NCBI GenBank assembly: GCA_963799065.1
Contig: CAWCVJ010000003.1
Span: 1 to 64,000 of the forward strand
Length of the DNA stretch: 64,000 nucleotides
Origin: JAJPHW01 sp963799065
Lineage (GTDB): Bacteria > Acidobacteriota > Terriglobia > Terriglobales > Acidobacteriaceae
Direction: 5' to 3'
A program made the translations under genes and the position numbers. Shown here piece by piece: positions 17,259 to 26,225 of the stretch. Numbering within the stretch: the first letter of the stretch is position 1; each line of letters starts with the position of its first letter. The notes under the pieces were generated by a model. The model was not told the origin of the DNA, ran no database searches, and was given only the letters and a program-made list of their open reading frames with translations.

Positions 17259-18188
17259 CTACCGGTTGGCTGCAAAAAACTGTTCGCGATGCTGCCGATC
17301 GCGGAAAGCTTCGGTCCCGCCGGGACGAGTCGTCGAAAGCGCGCCGGCGAGGTTCCCGGTTCGCAGGCAAGTTGCCAGGTCTGAGCCACGGAGATACTCA
17401 TGCAGAAATCCGGCGTCGAAGCTGTCCCCGGCTCCGACAGCATCGACCGGAGTGATCGGAATGGCGGCGCACTGCACTCGATCTTTGCCGCGCCGCGCGA
17501 TGGCGCCATCCCGGCCGCATTTGATAACCGCCAGAGGAACCATCCCTGCCAGCACATCGACCGCTTTCTCGATGTCGTCCGTTCCGGCAATTCGTTGCGC
17601 CTCTCTGGAATTGGGCAGGAAGATATCGACCAGCGGAAGTATTTCAGGCAGTCCTTCCCAGCGATCTTCAGGATCGTCATTCGTGTCGAGCGAAATGGTC
17701 ACACCTGCGGATTTGAGACGGCGAAACAGCTCCGGCACCTCCGGCCGCAGTCGCGTCTGGAGGTAAAGCGAGGAAAGATGAAAGTGGCGGGTGTCGCACA
17801 GATAGTCGAGGTCGAGACTTTGCAGCGAGAGGCCGGCGATGGTTCCGGGATAAGTCAGCATGTTGCGCCAGCCATCACGTTGCAGAATTATGGTGAGGCC
17901 AGTTTGCGCCGGAGCGGGAGCGATTCGGACTCGCGAAGTGTCGACACCGCCTCGCGACAACCGTTCTTTAGCGAAGCGCCCATGTTCGTCGTCGCCGACG
18001 AGGGATTGAAATCCCACTCCGCTGCCGAGCGCGGCGAGATTGTGCGCCACGATTGCCGAGGAAGATCCGAGGGTGAGCATCATGCCAGTCGCGAGCATTT
18101 CCCGCTCCGGAGGCAGTTCCGCGGGTAGCCCGTAAAGAATCAGATCGAGATTGAGTTCCCCCGCGATGGTCACGTCGAATGTAGGCAT
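17259..18188 (-). CDS. PfkB-family carbohydrate kinase
   Basis: 309 residues, ribokinase fold. The N-terminal GELNLDLILYGLP and the GG-type region MLTLGSSSAIVAHNLAALG bind the sugar, and the C-terminal signature DAVGAGDSFDAGFL (about 250-263) carries the catalytic Asp. The substrate could be a ketose, a nucleoside or an aldosugar acid; nothing nearby decides it. Its ATG lies 17 bases after the carbonic anhydrase stop, so the two may be co-transcribed. Confidence 0.88.
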   Translation of the reverse strand: MPTFDVTIAGELNLDLILYGLPAELPPEREMLATGMMLTLGSSSAIVAHNLAALGSGVGFQSLVGDDEHGRFAKERLSRGGVDTSRVRIAPAPAQTGLTIILQRDGWRNMLTYPGTIAGLSLQSLDLDYLCDTRHFHLSSLYLQTRLRPEVPELFRRLKSAGVTISLDTNDDPEDRWEGLPEILPLVDIFLPNSREAQRIAGTDDIEKAVDVLAGMVPLAVIKCGRDGAIARRGKDRVQCAAIPITPVDAVGAGDSFDAGFLHEYLRGSDLATCLRTGNLAGALSTTRPGGTEAFRDRQHREQFFAANR

Positions 18189-18205
18189 GGTCTGTGCTGG
18201 ACGGC

Positions 18206-18826
18206 TTATTGTGGCCAGGCTTCAAACCGCTGGCTCTTTTCGTCGAACGCGGCGACGCTGCCTGAGTGAATTTCGTAGAACCATCCGTGGATGGCAAGTT
18301 TGTTCCCGCGTAGTTTGTCGATCACGCTGGGATGAGTGTGCAGATTTTCCATCTGTTGCAGCACGTTCAACTCGGTCAGTCGCCGCATGGGATCGGGCAC
18401 AGACGAGGCTGCCATTTCCTGAGTCAGGCGATGGCGCGCGACGGCCGAAAAATCCAGCCAATGCGAGAGCGCGGGAAGATTGACCACACGCTCGGGCTGC
18501 AACAGTCCGCGCATAGCGCCGCAATCCGAGTGACCGCACACGATAATGCGCTCAACCCCCAAGGCGGACACCGCGAATTCGATGCTGGCCGAGACTCCCC
18601 CCGGAGCCCTCAAGTTGTAATCGGGGACAATGTTCCCAGGATTGCGCTCCACGAAAATCTCTCCCGGATCGCTCTGCGTCAGGACTTCCGGATCGACCCT
18701 CGAATCGCCGCAGGTAATAAATAAAGTGTGCGGCCGCTGTTCGGTCGCCAGCTTTTCGTAAATCTCTCGCTTCGCCGGAAACACTTCCGATTGAAATCGC
18801 CGGACACCTGCCGCAATTCGGTCCAA
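18206..18826 (-). CDS. Beta-class carbonic anhydrase
   Basis: Zinc enzyme interconverting carbon dioxide and bicarbonate in the cytoplasm. Zinc ligands are visible in FITCGDSRVDP (Cys and the Asp-Arg dyad) and in CGHSDCGAM (His and Cys). I choose the TTG at 18826, giving 206 residues beginning LDRIAAGVRRFQSE, because GGAGG lies eight bases upstream and the family usually starts at this point; a GTG at 18877 would add 17 unconserved residues. It is followed by the sugar kinase gene. Confidence 0.92.
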   Translation of the reverse strand: MDRIAAGVRRFQSEVFPAKREIYEKLATEQRPHTLFITCGDSRVDPEVLTQSDPGEIFVERNPGNIVPDYNLRAPGGVSASIEFAVSALGVERIIVCGHSDCGAMRGLLQPERVVNLPALSHWLDFSAVARHRLTQEMAASSVPDPMRRLTELNVLQQMENLHTHPSVIDKLRGNKLAIHGWFYEIHSGSVAAFDEKSQRFEAWPQ

Positions 18827-18883
18827 AAACAAATCCTCCGTCAAAATAATAGCTGGGATACAAAGCCGGCGCACCACCTCGCA

Positions 18884-19600
18884 TCAGGAATTTTGGCTCT
18901 TACGGAAGCGCTCGGCTACGAAAGCGGGCAGGGTTTCCTCGAAACGCAAGGCTAACCATTCCTCCAGCTCAGACCTCTGCTCCGCCTCCAGCGCAGTGAA
19001 TTGCAATCCTGCCATGCCTTTTTCATCGCTCCAGCAAACTTTGGCGTCGGTTTCAAAATGCATGGGTTTACCCGGCAGCTTGAAGTGGACTTTCGCGGTA
19101 GCACCCAATCGCAGGGGGCGAGGCGGAACGACGGCCATCCCGCCTTCACTCACGTTGACCGTTTCGCAATGGATCTCAGGCTCGCTCCCGGCCTTAAGCA
19201 CCGCCGGGACTTCCACCAGACACCGGAAGTATCGCCGGCGCTCGCGCACGATCAATCCGTAGGCGATCTTCAAGGTTCGTTGAATCGAATCGAAGGTCAA
19301 TGGCCTCATCAAGGTAAAGCGCGAGCCTAATTCAAAGGCCAGGCCCGACTCTTGCGGATCGTCGCAAATCATAAACGTGACCGCACTCCTGTTGGAAGGG
19401 GAGCGCTGCACCTGCTCCATGATGGATTTTGCCATCCCCCCCAGCAGGCAATCGACGATGATGGCTTCAAACTTTCTCTGCTGCAATTGCACAAACGCCG
19501 CCGACGCATCCACGCAGACCTCCGGCAACAACGCCAGGCTTTGCATCGCCGCAGTCAGTTGTTGAATGGTCGCCCCATCGGCCGATACTAGCAGCGTCAC
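18884..19600 (-). CDS. Receiver-like/PilZ-domain protein
   Basis: 238 residues in two parts. The first ~115 residues resemble a degenerate response-regulator receiver: FEAIIVDCLLGG sits where the phosphoacceptor Asp would be, and LMRPLTFDSIQRTL resembles the KP-switch region with the Lys replaced by Arg. The rest is a PilZ domain with RRRYFRCLVEVPA and NVSEGGMAV. It may link c-di-GMP to an unknown output. The gene stands upstream of the carbonic anhydrase with 57 bases between. Confidence 0.75.
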   Translation of the reverse strand: MTLLVSADGATIQQLTAAMQSLALLPEVCVDASAAFVQLQQRKFEAIIVDCLLGGMAKSIMEQVQRSPSNRSAVTFMICDDPQESGLAFELGSRFTLMRPLTFDSIQRTLKIAYGLIVRERRRYFRCLVEVPAVLKAGSEPEIHCETVNVSEGGMAVVPPRPLRLGATAKVHFKLPGKPMHFETDAKVCWSDEKGMAGLQFTALEAEQRSELEEWLALRFEETLPAFVAERFRKSQNS

Positions 19601-19728
19601 TCCCCCAAATGTTTGGCATACATCTCCCTGCTTACTTCGAACGAATGCGGTACAGAATGTCAGATGACTTAAATTTCCAGTCGGCGATGCTGGACCCTGG
19701 ATGACTTGGAACGGATCGTGCCGAAAAG

Positions 19729-20766
19729 TTATCCCACCGGCACCACGACGGGATCTTCCACGCTGGCTTCACGCAGAAATTTGGCCGACTCTTCGGGTGG
19801 AGTCGGATTGATGTGAAATCCCGTGCCCCGCTCGAAACCCGCCGTCTTAGTCAGTTTTGGCATGAATTCGATATGCCAGTGGTAATGGTCGTTGTTGGGC
19901 TCTTGCACCGGTGAACTGTGAATCACCAGATTGTAAGGTGGATAGTCGAGAACGCGATCCGCCTTGACCAGCAAAGTCTTGATCGCTTTGGCCAGGTTTT
20001 CGAACATGGGCGAAGATGAATTCTCAAACGCCGATTCATGCCGCTTGGGCAAAATCCAGGTCTCGAAAGGAAAGCGCGGCGCATAGGGAGCCAGGGTCAC
20101 GAAGTCGGCATTTTCGGCGACAATGCGGCTTCCCGCCTCGGTCTCCTGCCGGATGATGTCGCAGAACACGCAGCGTTCTTTGTAAATGAAATATTGCTTG
20201 GCGCCTTCGATTTCCTCCTGCACGTAAATCGGAATGATCGGCAAGGCAATGAGTTGCGAGTGAGCATGTTCCAGGGTGGCGCCGGCTGCTTCACCGTGAT
20301 TCTTGAAAATCAGCACGTACTTAAAACGCCGGTCTTTCTTCAGATCGAGAATGCGATCGCGAAACGTCCATAGAACGTCTTCGATACGTTTGGCGGGCAG
20401 GCTGGCCAGGGTCGCGCTGTGATCCGGCGTCTCGATGATGACTTCGTGCGCGCCGATTCCGTTCATCCGATCGAACATGCCGTCGGCCTGACGGCTGAGG
20501 TCGCCTTCAATGCCCAAGGCGGGAAACTTGTTGGGTACCACGCGCACATTCCAGCCCGGCGCGTCGCGTTGTGGCGTCCCCCCATTATTGTTCGGTCGAT
20601 AGGCCTGCACCTCGGGTGGCGTCTTATGCTCGTTTCCGTAACAGAATGGGCAAAAACCACCCTTAATACGGAATTGCTCCCGGAAGAAGTCTGTAGGGCG
20701 CTTGGCGCGATCGGTGGAAATAATCACCCACCGGCCAACGATTGGATCTTTTCGCAGCTCGGGCAA
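19729..20766 (-). CDS. galT: Galactose-1-phosphate uridylyltransferase
   Basis: HIT-superfamily enzyme moving UMP between UDP-glucose and galactose-1-phosphate in the Leloir pathway. 345 residues, full length. The active site is EHAHSQLIALP (HxHxQ, with the nucleophilic His). The CPFC near residue 38 and CVFCDI near 195 are metal-binding, and the C-terminal HYHWHIEFMP is the second His cluster. No other Leloir gene is adjacent. The start is supported by the canonical LRKDPIVGRWVIIS beginning. Confidence 0.95.
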   Translation of the reverse strand: MPELRKDPIVGRWVIISTDRAKRPTDFFREQFRIKGGFCPFCYGNEHKTPPEVQAYRPNNNGGTPQRDAPGWNVRVVPNKFPALGIEGDLSRQADGMFDRMNGIGAHEVIIETPDHSATLASLPAKRIEDVLWTFRDRILDLKKDRRFKYVLIFKNHGEAAGATLEHAHSQLIALPIIPIYVQEEIEGAKQYFIYKERCVFCDIIRQETEAGSRIVAENADFVTLAPYAPRFPFETWILPKRHESAFENSSSPMFENLAKAIKTLLVKADRVLDYPPYNLVIHSSPVQEPNNDHYHWHIEFMPKLTKTAGFERGTGFHINPTPPEESAKFLREASVEDPVVVPVG

Positions 20767-20818
20767 GAACTAAATCCTTTCCATACGAGTAAGGCCACTA
20801 GAATAACCTTATTTTATG

Positions 20819-21262
20819 TCAGGCGAAAGCATTGCGGAATAGCTCAAACTGGGCCGCCTCGAAACTCTGGTCATAGTAGACGCTGAGTACGTCAAAGCGC
20901 CATGGGCATGGCGGCAAATGACGAAGGTATTCGCGAGCGACGGCCGTAAGCGCTTTTTGCTTCTCGCGGTCCACCGCCGCCTCCGCGGGTTTAACTGCCC
21001 GGGTGGTGCGCGTTTTGACTTCAATGAAGCACAGCACGTCGGCATCCCATGCGATGAGATCGATTTCCCCCCGCCGCAGGGGAGAGCGAAAATTGCGCGC
21101 CACCACCACGTACCCCCTACGGCGTAAGTAAAAATAGGCGGCCCGTTCGCCGCGCACGCCGGTGCGTTGATGTTCGGGCCGCGCCGGATACCGGCTCTCC
21201 TTCTTCCGCCCGAGCCACTCTAATGTGTCGATGATCGCGTGAGTCAATCGTCCGGAAAGCAT
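20819..21262 (-). CDS. YraN (UPF0102) family nuclease-fold protein
   Basis: 147 residues. The family core is complete: RTGVRGERAAYFYLRRRG, then NFRSPLRRGEIDLIAWD (the Asp of the nuclease-like motif) and LCFIEVKTR (the ExK motif). The fold is that of archaeal Holliday-junction resolvases and restriction endonucleases; the cellular role is not settled. It has about 30 extra N-terminal residues compared with the shortest members. It lies between the histidine kinase gene and galT on the minus strand. Confidence 0.88.
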   Translation of the reverse strand: MLSGRLTHAIIDTLEWLGRKKESRYPARPEHQRTGVRGERAAYFYLRRRGYVVVARNFRSPLRRGEIDLIAWDADVLCFIEVKTRTTRAVKPAEAAVDREKQKALTAVAREYLRHLPPCPWRFDVLSVYYDQSFEAAQFELFRNAFA

Positions 21263-21311
21263 CTCGGCCCCAAATCGTAAAAGCGTGTACGGCCCGTTTC
21301 CCCGCCTTGTC

Positions 21312-22775
21312 CTAGAGCGGAAGTGGCTGCGGCGTATCTTCTACGTGCGCCTTTGCCTCAATCGGCAAAAGCTTTCTGTTTCGGGACTTAATCGTATCCG
21401 CACTCTTATAATCTGCGGTCGCCGGAAGATAGATTCTGAAGGTGGTACCCGATTTCGCCTGACTGTCGACCACGATGTATCCAGAATTTTGCTTCACGAT
21501 ACCGAAAACGGTGGCCAGTCCCAAGCCAGTGCCCTTCCCGGGGGCCTTGGTGGTGAAGAACGGCTCAAAGACACGGGCCTGGGTTTCGGCATCCATCCCG
21601 CAGCCTGTGTCTCTAAAACTCAACATCGCATAGGGGCCCGGGGTGACGTATCTGTTCTTGGTCACGAAAGCTTCGTCCAGTTCGATATTCGCGGTCTTGA
21701 TCGTCAAGCTACCTCCGCGCGGCATGGCGTCCCGGGCATTGGTCGCGAGATTCATCAAAACCTGACCGATTTGGCCGAGGTCGATCTTGACCCACGACAG
21801 GTCGGGGCTCAAATCCAGGCTCACCCCAATCTTCCGGGTGAGTAGCAAAGGCAGCATCGTAAGATGCCACTCCCGAATCGCTTCGTTGAGATCGAGCAGC
21901 ACGGGCTCGATCACCTGTTTCCGGCTGAAGACCAGAAGTTGGCGCGTTAAAGCTGCGGCTCGGAGACCGGCTTTCGAAATCTCGGCGGCATACTTATGAT
22001 CCTTTCCCGCAGGCAGACTGGTTTGCAGCAGTTCGCTATACCCCGTGATTACGTTGAGCACATTGTTGAATTCGTGAGCGACCCCGACGGAGAGATGCCC
22101 CAGCGCCTCCATTTTCTGGGTGGCGTGCAGTTGATCCTCGAGCTGCTTGCGCTGCGTAATATCCTGGTTCATGCCTTGATACTCAACCACGATGCCGCCT
22201 TGGAATACCGCCCGCAGAGACGCGGAGATCCAGATCTTGCTGCCGTCCTTGCGGTAGGCCTGACATTCAAAATCCTTCACCATGCCCTGTTCGTTTACCA
22301 GTTGTTTGAAGCGCTCGCGACAGGCTGGATTCACGTAGACCTGCGCGGAAATGTCATGGATGCTGGCAATCAATTCTTGAGGAGACGAATAGCCGAGCAT
22401 GTCCGCCATGGCGGGATTGACGTTGATGTAACGCCCTTCCGGAGTACTTTGAAAGATACCGAAGACTGCATTTTCCACGACATCGCGGTATCGTTGCTGG
22501 GCTTCGCGAAGTTGAATCTCGATGGCCGGAGTGTCGGCGTTGCCCTTCACCGGTTTTGGCCGTGTCTCATCGGATATATCGCGCACCATGACCAGATCGA
22601 GTTCGCCACCGCGGAGAGTAAACTTGCGAGAAGTGAACTCAACATCCATCCTGCGGCCGTCTTTCAGCAGATGAGTCAGATTCTCATCTTTGAGTCCGGC
22701 GCAGAGCTCAGAAATCTCGTCGAGTAGGAGGGGGATGTCCTGTCGACTGCAACAATCGGTAATCAATATTCGCAA
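21312..22775 (-). CDS. PAS-domain sensor histidine kinase
   Basis: 487 residues, no clear membrane helix, so probably cytoplasmic. One PAS domain (RYRDVVENAVFGIFQSTPEG, followed by a PAC-type QDITQRKQLEDQL) leads into the HisKA helix with the phosphorylated His in GVAHEFNNVLNVITGYSELL. The ATPase has NLATNARDAM (N box), DTGCGMD (G1) and GTGLGLATVFG (G2). An upstream N-terminal segment (about 1-75) looks like a degenerate PAS domain. I start at the TTG at 22775, six bases after GGAGGT. The partner is presumably the response regulator gene just upstream. Confidence 0.9.
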   Translation of the reverse strand: MRILITDCCSRQDIPLLLDEISELCAGLKDENLTHLLKDGRRMDVEFTSRKFTLRGGELDLVMVRDISDETRPKPVKGNADTPAIEIQLREAQQRYRDVVENAVFGIFQSTPEGRYINVNPAMADMLGYSSPQELIASIHDISAQVYVNPACRERFKQLVNEQGMVKDFECQAYRKDGSKIWISASLRAVFQGGIVVEYQGMNQDITQRKQLEDQLHATQKMEALGHLSVGVAHEFNNVLNVITGYSELLQTSLPAGKDHKYAAEISKAGLRAAALTRQLLVFSRKQVIEPVLLDLNEAIREWHLTMLPLLLTRKIGVSLDLSPDLSWVKIDLGQIGQVLMNLATNARDAMPRGGSLTIKTANIELDEAFVTKNRYVTPGPYAMLSFRDTGCGMDAETQARVFEPFFTTKAPGKGTGLGLATVFGIVKQNSGYIVVDSQAKSGTTFRIYLPATADYKSADTIKSRNRKLLPIEAKAHVEDTPQPLPL

Positions 22776-22862
22776 GCAACGACCTCCGGGAGCCAATCCT
22801 CGATGAATTAGCTTCCCCGTTTCGCTATCAAATTCCCCCTTGAGACCAAATATAACCCTATC

Positions 22863-23705
22863 TCACGCTGCGTGTTCGCGAGCGCCATAAGTCCCTATTG
22901 CTTGCTTCAACTGAGAATCGACTTCATCGGCAATGGTGACCACATCCAGTAGAACTTTGCTGAAGTCCACGCTGCGAAGATTTTCTTGCAGAGTGGAGAA
23001 AATACTGACCTGCAATACTCGCGATTCCTGAATCACCATCGTCGCGGTATAGCCTTGCGCCAGCCGCATCGGGCCGTGGTCGTGCGCCGCGACCGAGACG
23101 GGCACAATCGCCCCCTCGGGTAGGCGCAATCGAAGGATGATGTCGCGAAGCAGGCGGGGCAAGTGGCCGGTACGGGCTTCGCGGGACATGGCAATATTCG
23201 TGATTTCAACGTCTTTTTCCACCGGCGCCAGCCAATTCCGAATGGTCGACTCACTGGCACGTTCCAGAATCGTTGCCACCGACTCAACCTCGATCGGCGT
23301 GCGGATTTTATGTTCGCTCAGGCTTTCATGCATGAGCTTGCGTAGGATTGGAATGCTCACTGGTTTGGCCAGCACTTCATCCGCCTGCGAGAGGATTGCG
23401 GACATGGCCTCTTCCAACGCCGGATAGCCGCTTAAAACGATCGTCTTGGCCTGGGGGTGAGTATGGCGCATCGCGCTCACCAGCGTGAATCCGTCGCCAG
23501 CCTCCGGCATGTGCAAATCGGAGAGAAGAACGTCAAAGTATTCGGTCGCGATAAAGCGCAGCGCATCGCGCACGGTTGAGGCAACGACTACTTCGCAGGC
23601 ATCGCGCGTCAGCGCCTCCTGCAACATCTCGCGAACCGCGTCGTCATCGTCGACGATTAAAACCCTTGGATTGCCCAAGTGCCTCCTTCCCTTGCCAGCG
23701 AACAC
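22863..23705 (-). CDS. Response regulator: receiver plus RsbRD N-terminal-like domain
   Basis: 280 residues. Receiver domain at about 13-130: VLIVDDDDAVREML acidic pocket, LLSDLHMP phosphoacceptor Asp, and VLAKPV conserved Lys. The C-terminal ~140 residues (from SESTIRNWLAPVEKD) resemble the RsbRD N-terminal domain, an all-helical partner-binding module of stress-response co-antagonists; this second assignment is less certain. No DNA-binding domain is seen. The start is a GTG at 23705; a TTG at 23678 behind AAGGAGG is also possible. It precedes the histidine kinase gene and should be its partner. Confidence 0.82.
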   Translation of the reverse strand: MFAGKGRRHLGNPRVLIVDDDDAVREMLQEALTRDACEVVVASTVRDALRFIATEYFDVLLSDLHMPEAGDGFTLVSAMRHTHPQAKTIVLSGYPALEEAMSAILSQADEVLAKPVSIPILRKLMHESLSEHKIRTPIEVESVATILERASESTIRNWLAPVEKDVEITNIAMSREARTGHLPRLLRDIILRLRLPEGAIVPVSVAAHDHGPMRLAQGYTATMVIQESRVLQVSIFSTLQENLRSVDFSKVLLDVVTIADEVDSQLKQAIGTYGAREHAA

Positions 23706-23949
23706 TACGCTCCCGGCAACTCGGGGCTCTGTGGATCAGGTTGAGGACATCGCCCGTGCTAGGGAAACAGAACCGCGGACTCACAAATCTTAACCGTGAG
23801 GAAAACCTAAGACTGTATAAAACTGCACACTCCGGCTCGCACCGGGTACCGCCTGACTTTCCTCGGTCGGATTCGATCCCGCCCGGTCTCGGTGTCCGCG
23901 TGCACTCAGTCCTGATAAACTGTAGCTGATCGACAATTTCTCCGGGCAG

Positions 23950-24025
23950 GCCGACGTAGCTCAGTTGGTAGAGCAGCTGATTCGTAATCAGCAGGTCACC
24001 AGTTCAAATCTGGTCGTCGGCTCCA
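23950..24025 (+). tRNA. tRNA-Thr (anticodon CGT)
   Basis: Acceptor arms GCCGACG/CGTCGGC, D arm TAGCTCAGTTGGTAGAGC, anticodon stem GCTGA/TCAGC with loop TTCGTAA (anticodon CGT), T loop AGTTCAAATCT and an encoded CCA end. 76 nt. It stands alone, not in a cluster. Confidence 0.95.
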
Positions 24026-24266
24026 GTCTTCCGCTACCCCGATGCTCCCATCCCGTCGTTGCACGTCTTGCCATGGGGATTCCGGCCTCGGAACCTCCAG
24101 GCAATTAGCCCCGCGGCGCCGACCTTCGCCCAATTTCCGAGCCAACAATTGGGCCGCCAGCGTTGGTCCTGTGCTTGACAAAGTTTTGTTCGGTGACGGG
24201 CTGAACGATTCCCGGCACGCGCTCTATGCTCTTCTGCGAATCGGTCGATTCTGGGGTTCATGGGAA

Positions 24267-24515
24267 ATGACGCAACAGTCCACATGGCGTGATTTATACC
24301 TTTCGGCGGTGCTCGAAACCGACTGGCGGAACATCCTCCTAAAGATCGACGTCGCTCAGGAAACGATTTTGGAGCGTTTGATGGAAATTTCGCTTCTCGG
24401 CAACAACTCAGAAGAAGAGGATCAAGATCTCATTAAGGCTCGACACAGTTTGAACACTTTGCGAACGCTTGTTCTGGAGTGGATGAAATCGGCAGATTCG
24501 GCAGAGCCGACCTGA
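24267..24515 (+). CDS. Hypothetical small helical protein
   Basis: 82 residues, not recognised. The sequence is rich in Leu, Glu and Asp and probably all-helical, with ERLMEISLLGNNSEEEDQDLI in the middle. I choose the ATG at 24267; the same frame stays open to 24042, but the upstream part is Arg/Pro/Ser-rich and looks non-coding. No strong ribosome-binding site is seen. It lies about 240 bases downstream of tRNA-Thr; I see no other gene in that stretch. Confidence 0.45.
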   Translation: MTQQSTWRDLYLSAVLETDWRNILLKIDVAQETILERLMEISLLGNNSEEEDQDLIKARHSLNTLRTLVLEWMKSADSAEPT

Positions 24516-24717
24516 AGCCCCAGGCAGTAAAAAGCGTTTTTCGAGGGAATCTCCAGCGAACTTGAATCGACCCAGGACACTCGGTAGATGACTCCTGGAC
24601 AGCGCAATTCCGGCATGGAGACTTTCGACTCCAGTCCAACTACCCACTTCGAGGATAACCGGCGTAATCTTGCTCACTCCGGTTCCCGCCTGCAAGATGG
24701 CTCAATGGAGGAGTATC

Positions 24718-24987
24718 GTGATCTTCAAACTGCGACTAGCCGATGGAGAGAATGCCAAGCTGCACACCAGCGGGGAATGGCAGCTGTTTCCTGAAAACGG
24801 GGACGCGCATGAATTCGCTCGCCGCCATCTCAACAAGGAACTCTGGGTAACGGTGCCCGACTCGCCCGCACCCTTCACTTTTGTCCGCGACAATGTTCCC
24901 CTGTCCGCGGTAAAGCGGACCGTCCGCGACGCCGGCATCTCGGAAAGCGAAATCCGGGTGGAATCGCAAGCCCCTAAAAGTCAGTAA
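24718..24987 (+). CDS. Hypothetical small protein
   Basis: 89 residues from a GTG at 24718, chosen because GGAGG lies six bases upstream. Contains FPENGDAHEFARRHLNKELWVTVPDS and a C-terminal helix VKRTVRDAGISESEI. No membrane segment or known motif. It may be one transcript with the transporter gene that follows after about 90 bases. Confidence 0.5.
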   Translation: MIFKLRLADGENAKLHTSGEWQLFPENGDAHEFARRHLNKELWVTVPDSPAPFTFVRDNVPLSAVKRTVRDAGISESEIRVESQAPKSQ

Positions 24988-25079
24988 TTTATTTTCTCCG
25001 CGGCACAGCCCTCCTCCTCATCTTCCGCACCAAAGTAGTGCACTCCTTTCGGTTCCTGCCCGCCGCTCTGGCTTTAAAC

Positions 25080-25931
25080 ATGATTGCGAAGAAAGACGAA
25101 AAAACCGACCCCGTCTCCGCCGAGGGAACGATTTCGACCCGCGTCGAGAAAAAGCAGGTGGAAGAACGCCTCGCCATTGGCGCGCACGTGGTCTACGAAA
25201 CGATTCGCCGCGAAGGCGAAGAGGAGTTGCATCGCACCCCCTCGGCGCTAGCCTGGTCTGCTTTTGCCGCCGGACTCTCCATGGGTTTTTCCTTCATCGC
25301 GGAAGGTTTGCTCATGGCTCACCTGCCCGATCAGCCGTGGCGGCCACTCATCGCCCGCGCCGGATATTGCATCGGATTCTTGATCGTAATACTCGGGCGG
25401 CAGCAACTGTTCACGGAAAACACGCTGACGGTGGTGCTGCCCCTGCTGCTGCGAAAAGACCTGACAACGCTGCTGCGGGTATTACGCCTTTGGGCGGTTG
25501 TGTTGAGCGCCAACCTGGTGGGAACTTTTTTGTTCGCACTGTGCATTGCAAGAGTCGCGCTTTTCGATGCGCATACGCGCCAGTGTTTGACCCAGATCGG
25601 CTTCGATCATCTGGGCGCGGGCTTTGGCATCGTGCTGGTGCGTGCGATTTTCGCCGGCTGGCTGATCGCGCTCATGGTATGGGTGCTTCCGGGCGCGGAG
25701 TCGGCGCGAGTCAGCATCATCATAATCATCACTTATCTTGTGGGCATCAGTGGATTCAGCCACATCATCGCGGGGTCGACGACGATGTTCTTTTTATTGG
25801 CGACCAAATCGATTTCATGGGGGACGTATTCATTCAGTTTCTTCCTTCCCACTCTTCTGGGCAATGTGATGGGCGGATTCGCTCTGGTTGCGGCGTTGGG
25901 TCACGCGCAGGTTGTAGGCGGGAAAGAGTAG
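25080..25931 (+). CDS. Formate/nitrite transporter (FNT) family protein, YfdC-like
   Basis: 283 residues with six hydrophobic segments after a ~60-residue charged N-terminal tail. FSFIAEGLLMAHLP, GRQQLFTENTLTVVLPLL and the later SHIIAGSTTMFFLL match conserved blocks of the FNT pentameric channel family; the GRQQLFTEN block is typical of the YfdC branch, whose substrate is not established. A GTG 42 bases upstream is an alternative start. The C-terminus is short. It lies just upstream of the toxin-antitoxin pair. Confidence 0.8.
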   Translation: MIAKKDEKTDPVSAEGTISTRVEKKQVEERLAIGAHVVYETIRREGEEELHRTPSALAWSAFAAGLSMGFSFIAEGLLMAHLPDQPWRPLIARAGYCIGFLIVILGRQQLFTENTLTVVLPLLLRKDLTTLLRVLRLWAVVLSANLVGTFLFALCIARVALFDAHTRQCLTQIGFDHLGAGFGIVLVRAIFAGWLIALMVWVLPGAESARVSIIIIITYLVGISGFSHIIAGSTTMFFLLATKSISWGTYSFSFFLPTLLGNVMGGFALVAALGHAQVVGGKE

Positions 25932-25960
25932 CGTTGCAGCCGGGGAGGGCATCTTGACGA

Positions 25961-25981
25961 TGTGACACATGATGTGTCACA
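25961..25981. promoter_or_regulatory. Perfect palindromic operator upstream of the toxin-antitoxin pair
   Basis: Ten-base arms TGTGACACAT (25961-25970) and ATGTGTCACA (25972-25981) around a single G. The right arm ends seven bases before the antitoxin ATG. TTGACG at 25954-25959 could be the -35 box, which would place the palindrome between promoter and start. By analogy with known type II systems it should bind the antitoxin or the complex for autorepression. Confidence 0.7.
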
Positions 25982-25988
25982 TTGGGAT

Positions 25989-26225
25989 ATGACTTCCATA
26001 AATCTGCGTGAGTTGCGAGATACGAAGCAGTTGAAAAGCTGGTTACGCGCGGGAAAGACGGTGGAACTGCGCGAGCGGGATCGCGTGATTGCGCGCATAG
26101 TTCCGGAAGTAAACACACACTCTGCTGTGAAATACCCTGACTTCGAGGCTCGCGCAAAAAGGATTTTTGGCGACCGCGTGTTGCCAGCAGTTGATCTCTT
26201 CCTGCGTGAGCGTGGCCGCTATTGA
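25989..26225 (+). CDS. Type II antitoxin, Phd/YefM-like
   Basis: 78 residues beginning MTSINLRELRDTKQLKSWLR, which reads as the DNA-binding N-terminal part of the Phd/YefM fold. GKTVELRERDRVIARIVPE is the characteristic strand-turn-strand of these antitoxins. The C-terminal half (LPAVDLFLRERGRY) would wrap the toxin. The start is the ATG at 25989; an in-frame GTG inside the palindrome is rejected. Its TGA overlaps the TTG of the PIN toxin, so the two are co-translated. Confidence 0.85.
   Translation: MTSINLRELRDTKQLKSWLRAGKTVELRERDRVIARIVPEVNTHSAVKYPDFEARAKRIFGDRVLPAVDLFLRERGRY

Noticed and set aside
25961..25981. CRP-type site
   Set aside because: TGTGA and TCACA halves are separated by 11 bases, not six, so the CRP spacing does not fit; position supports an antitoxin operator.
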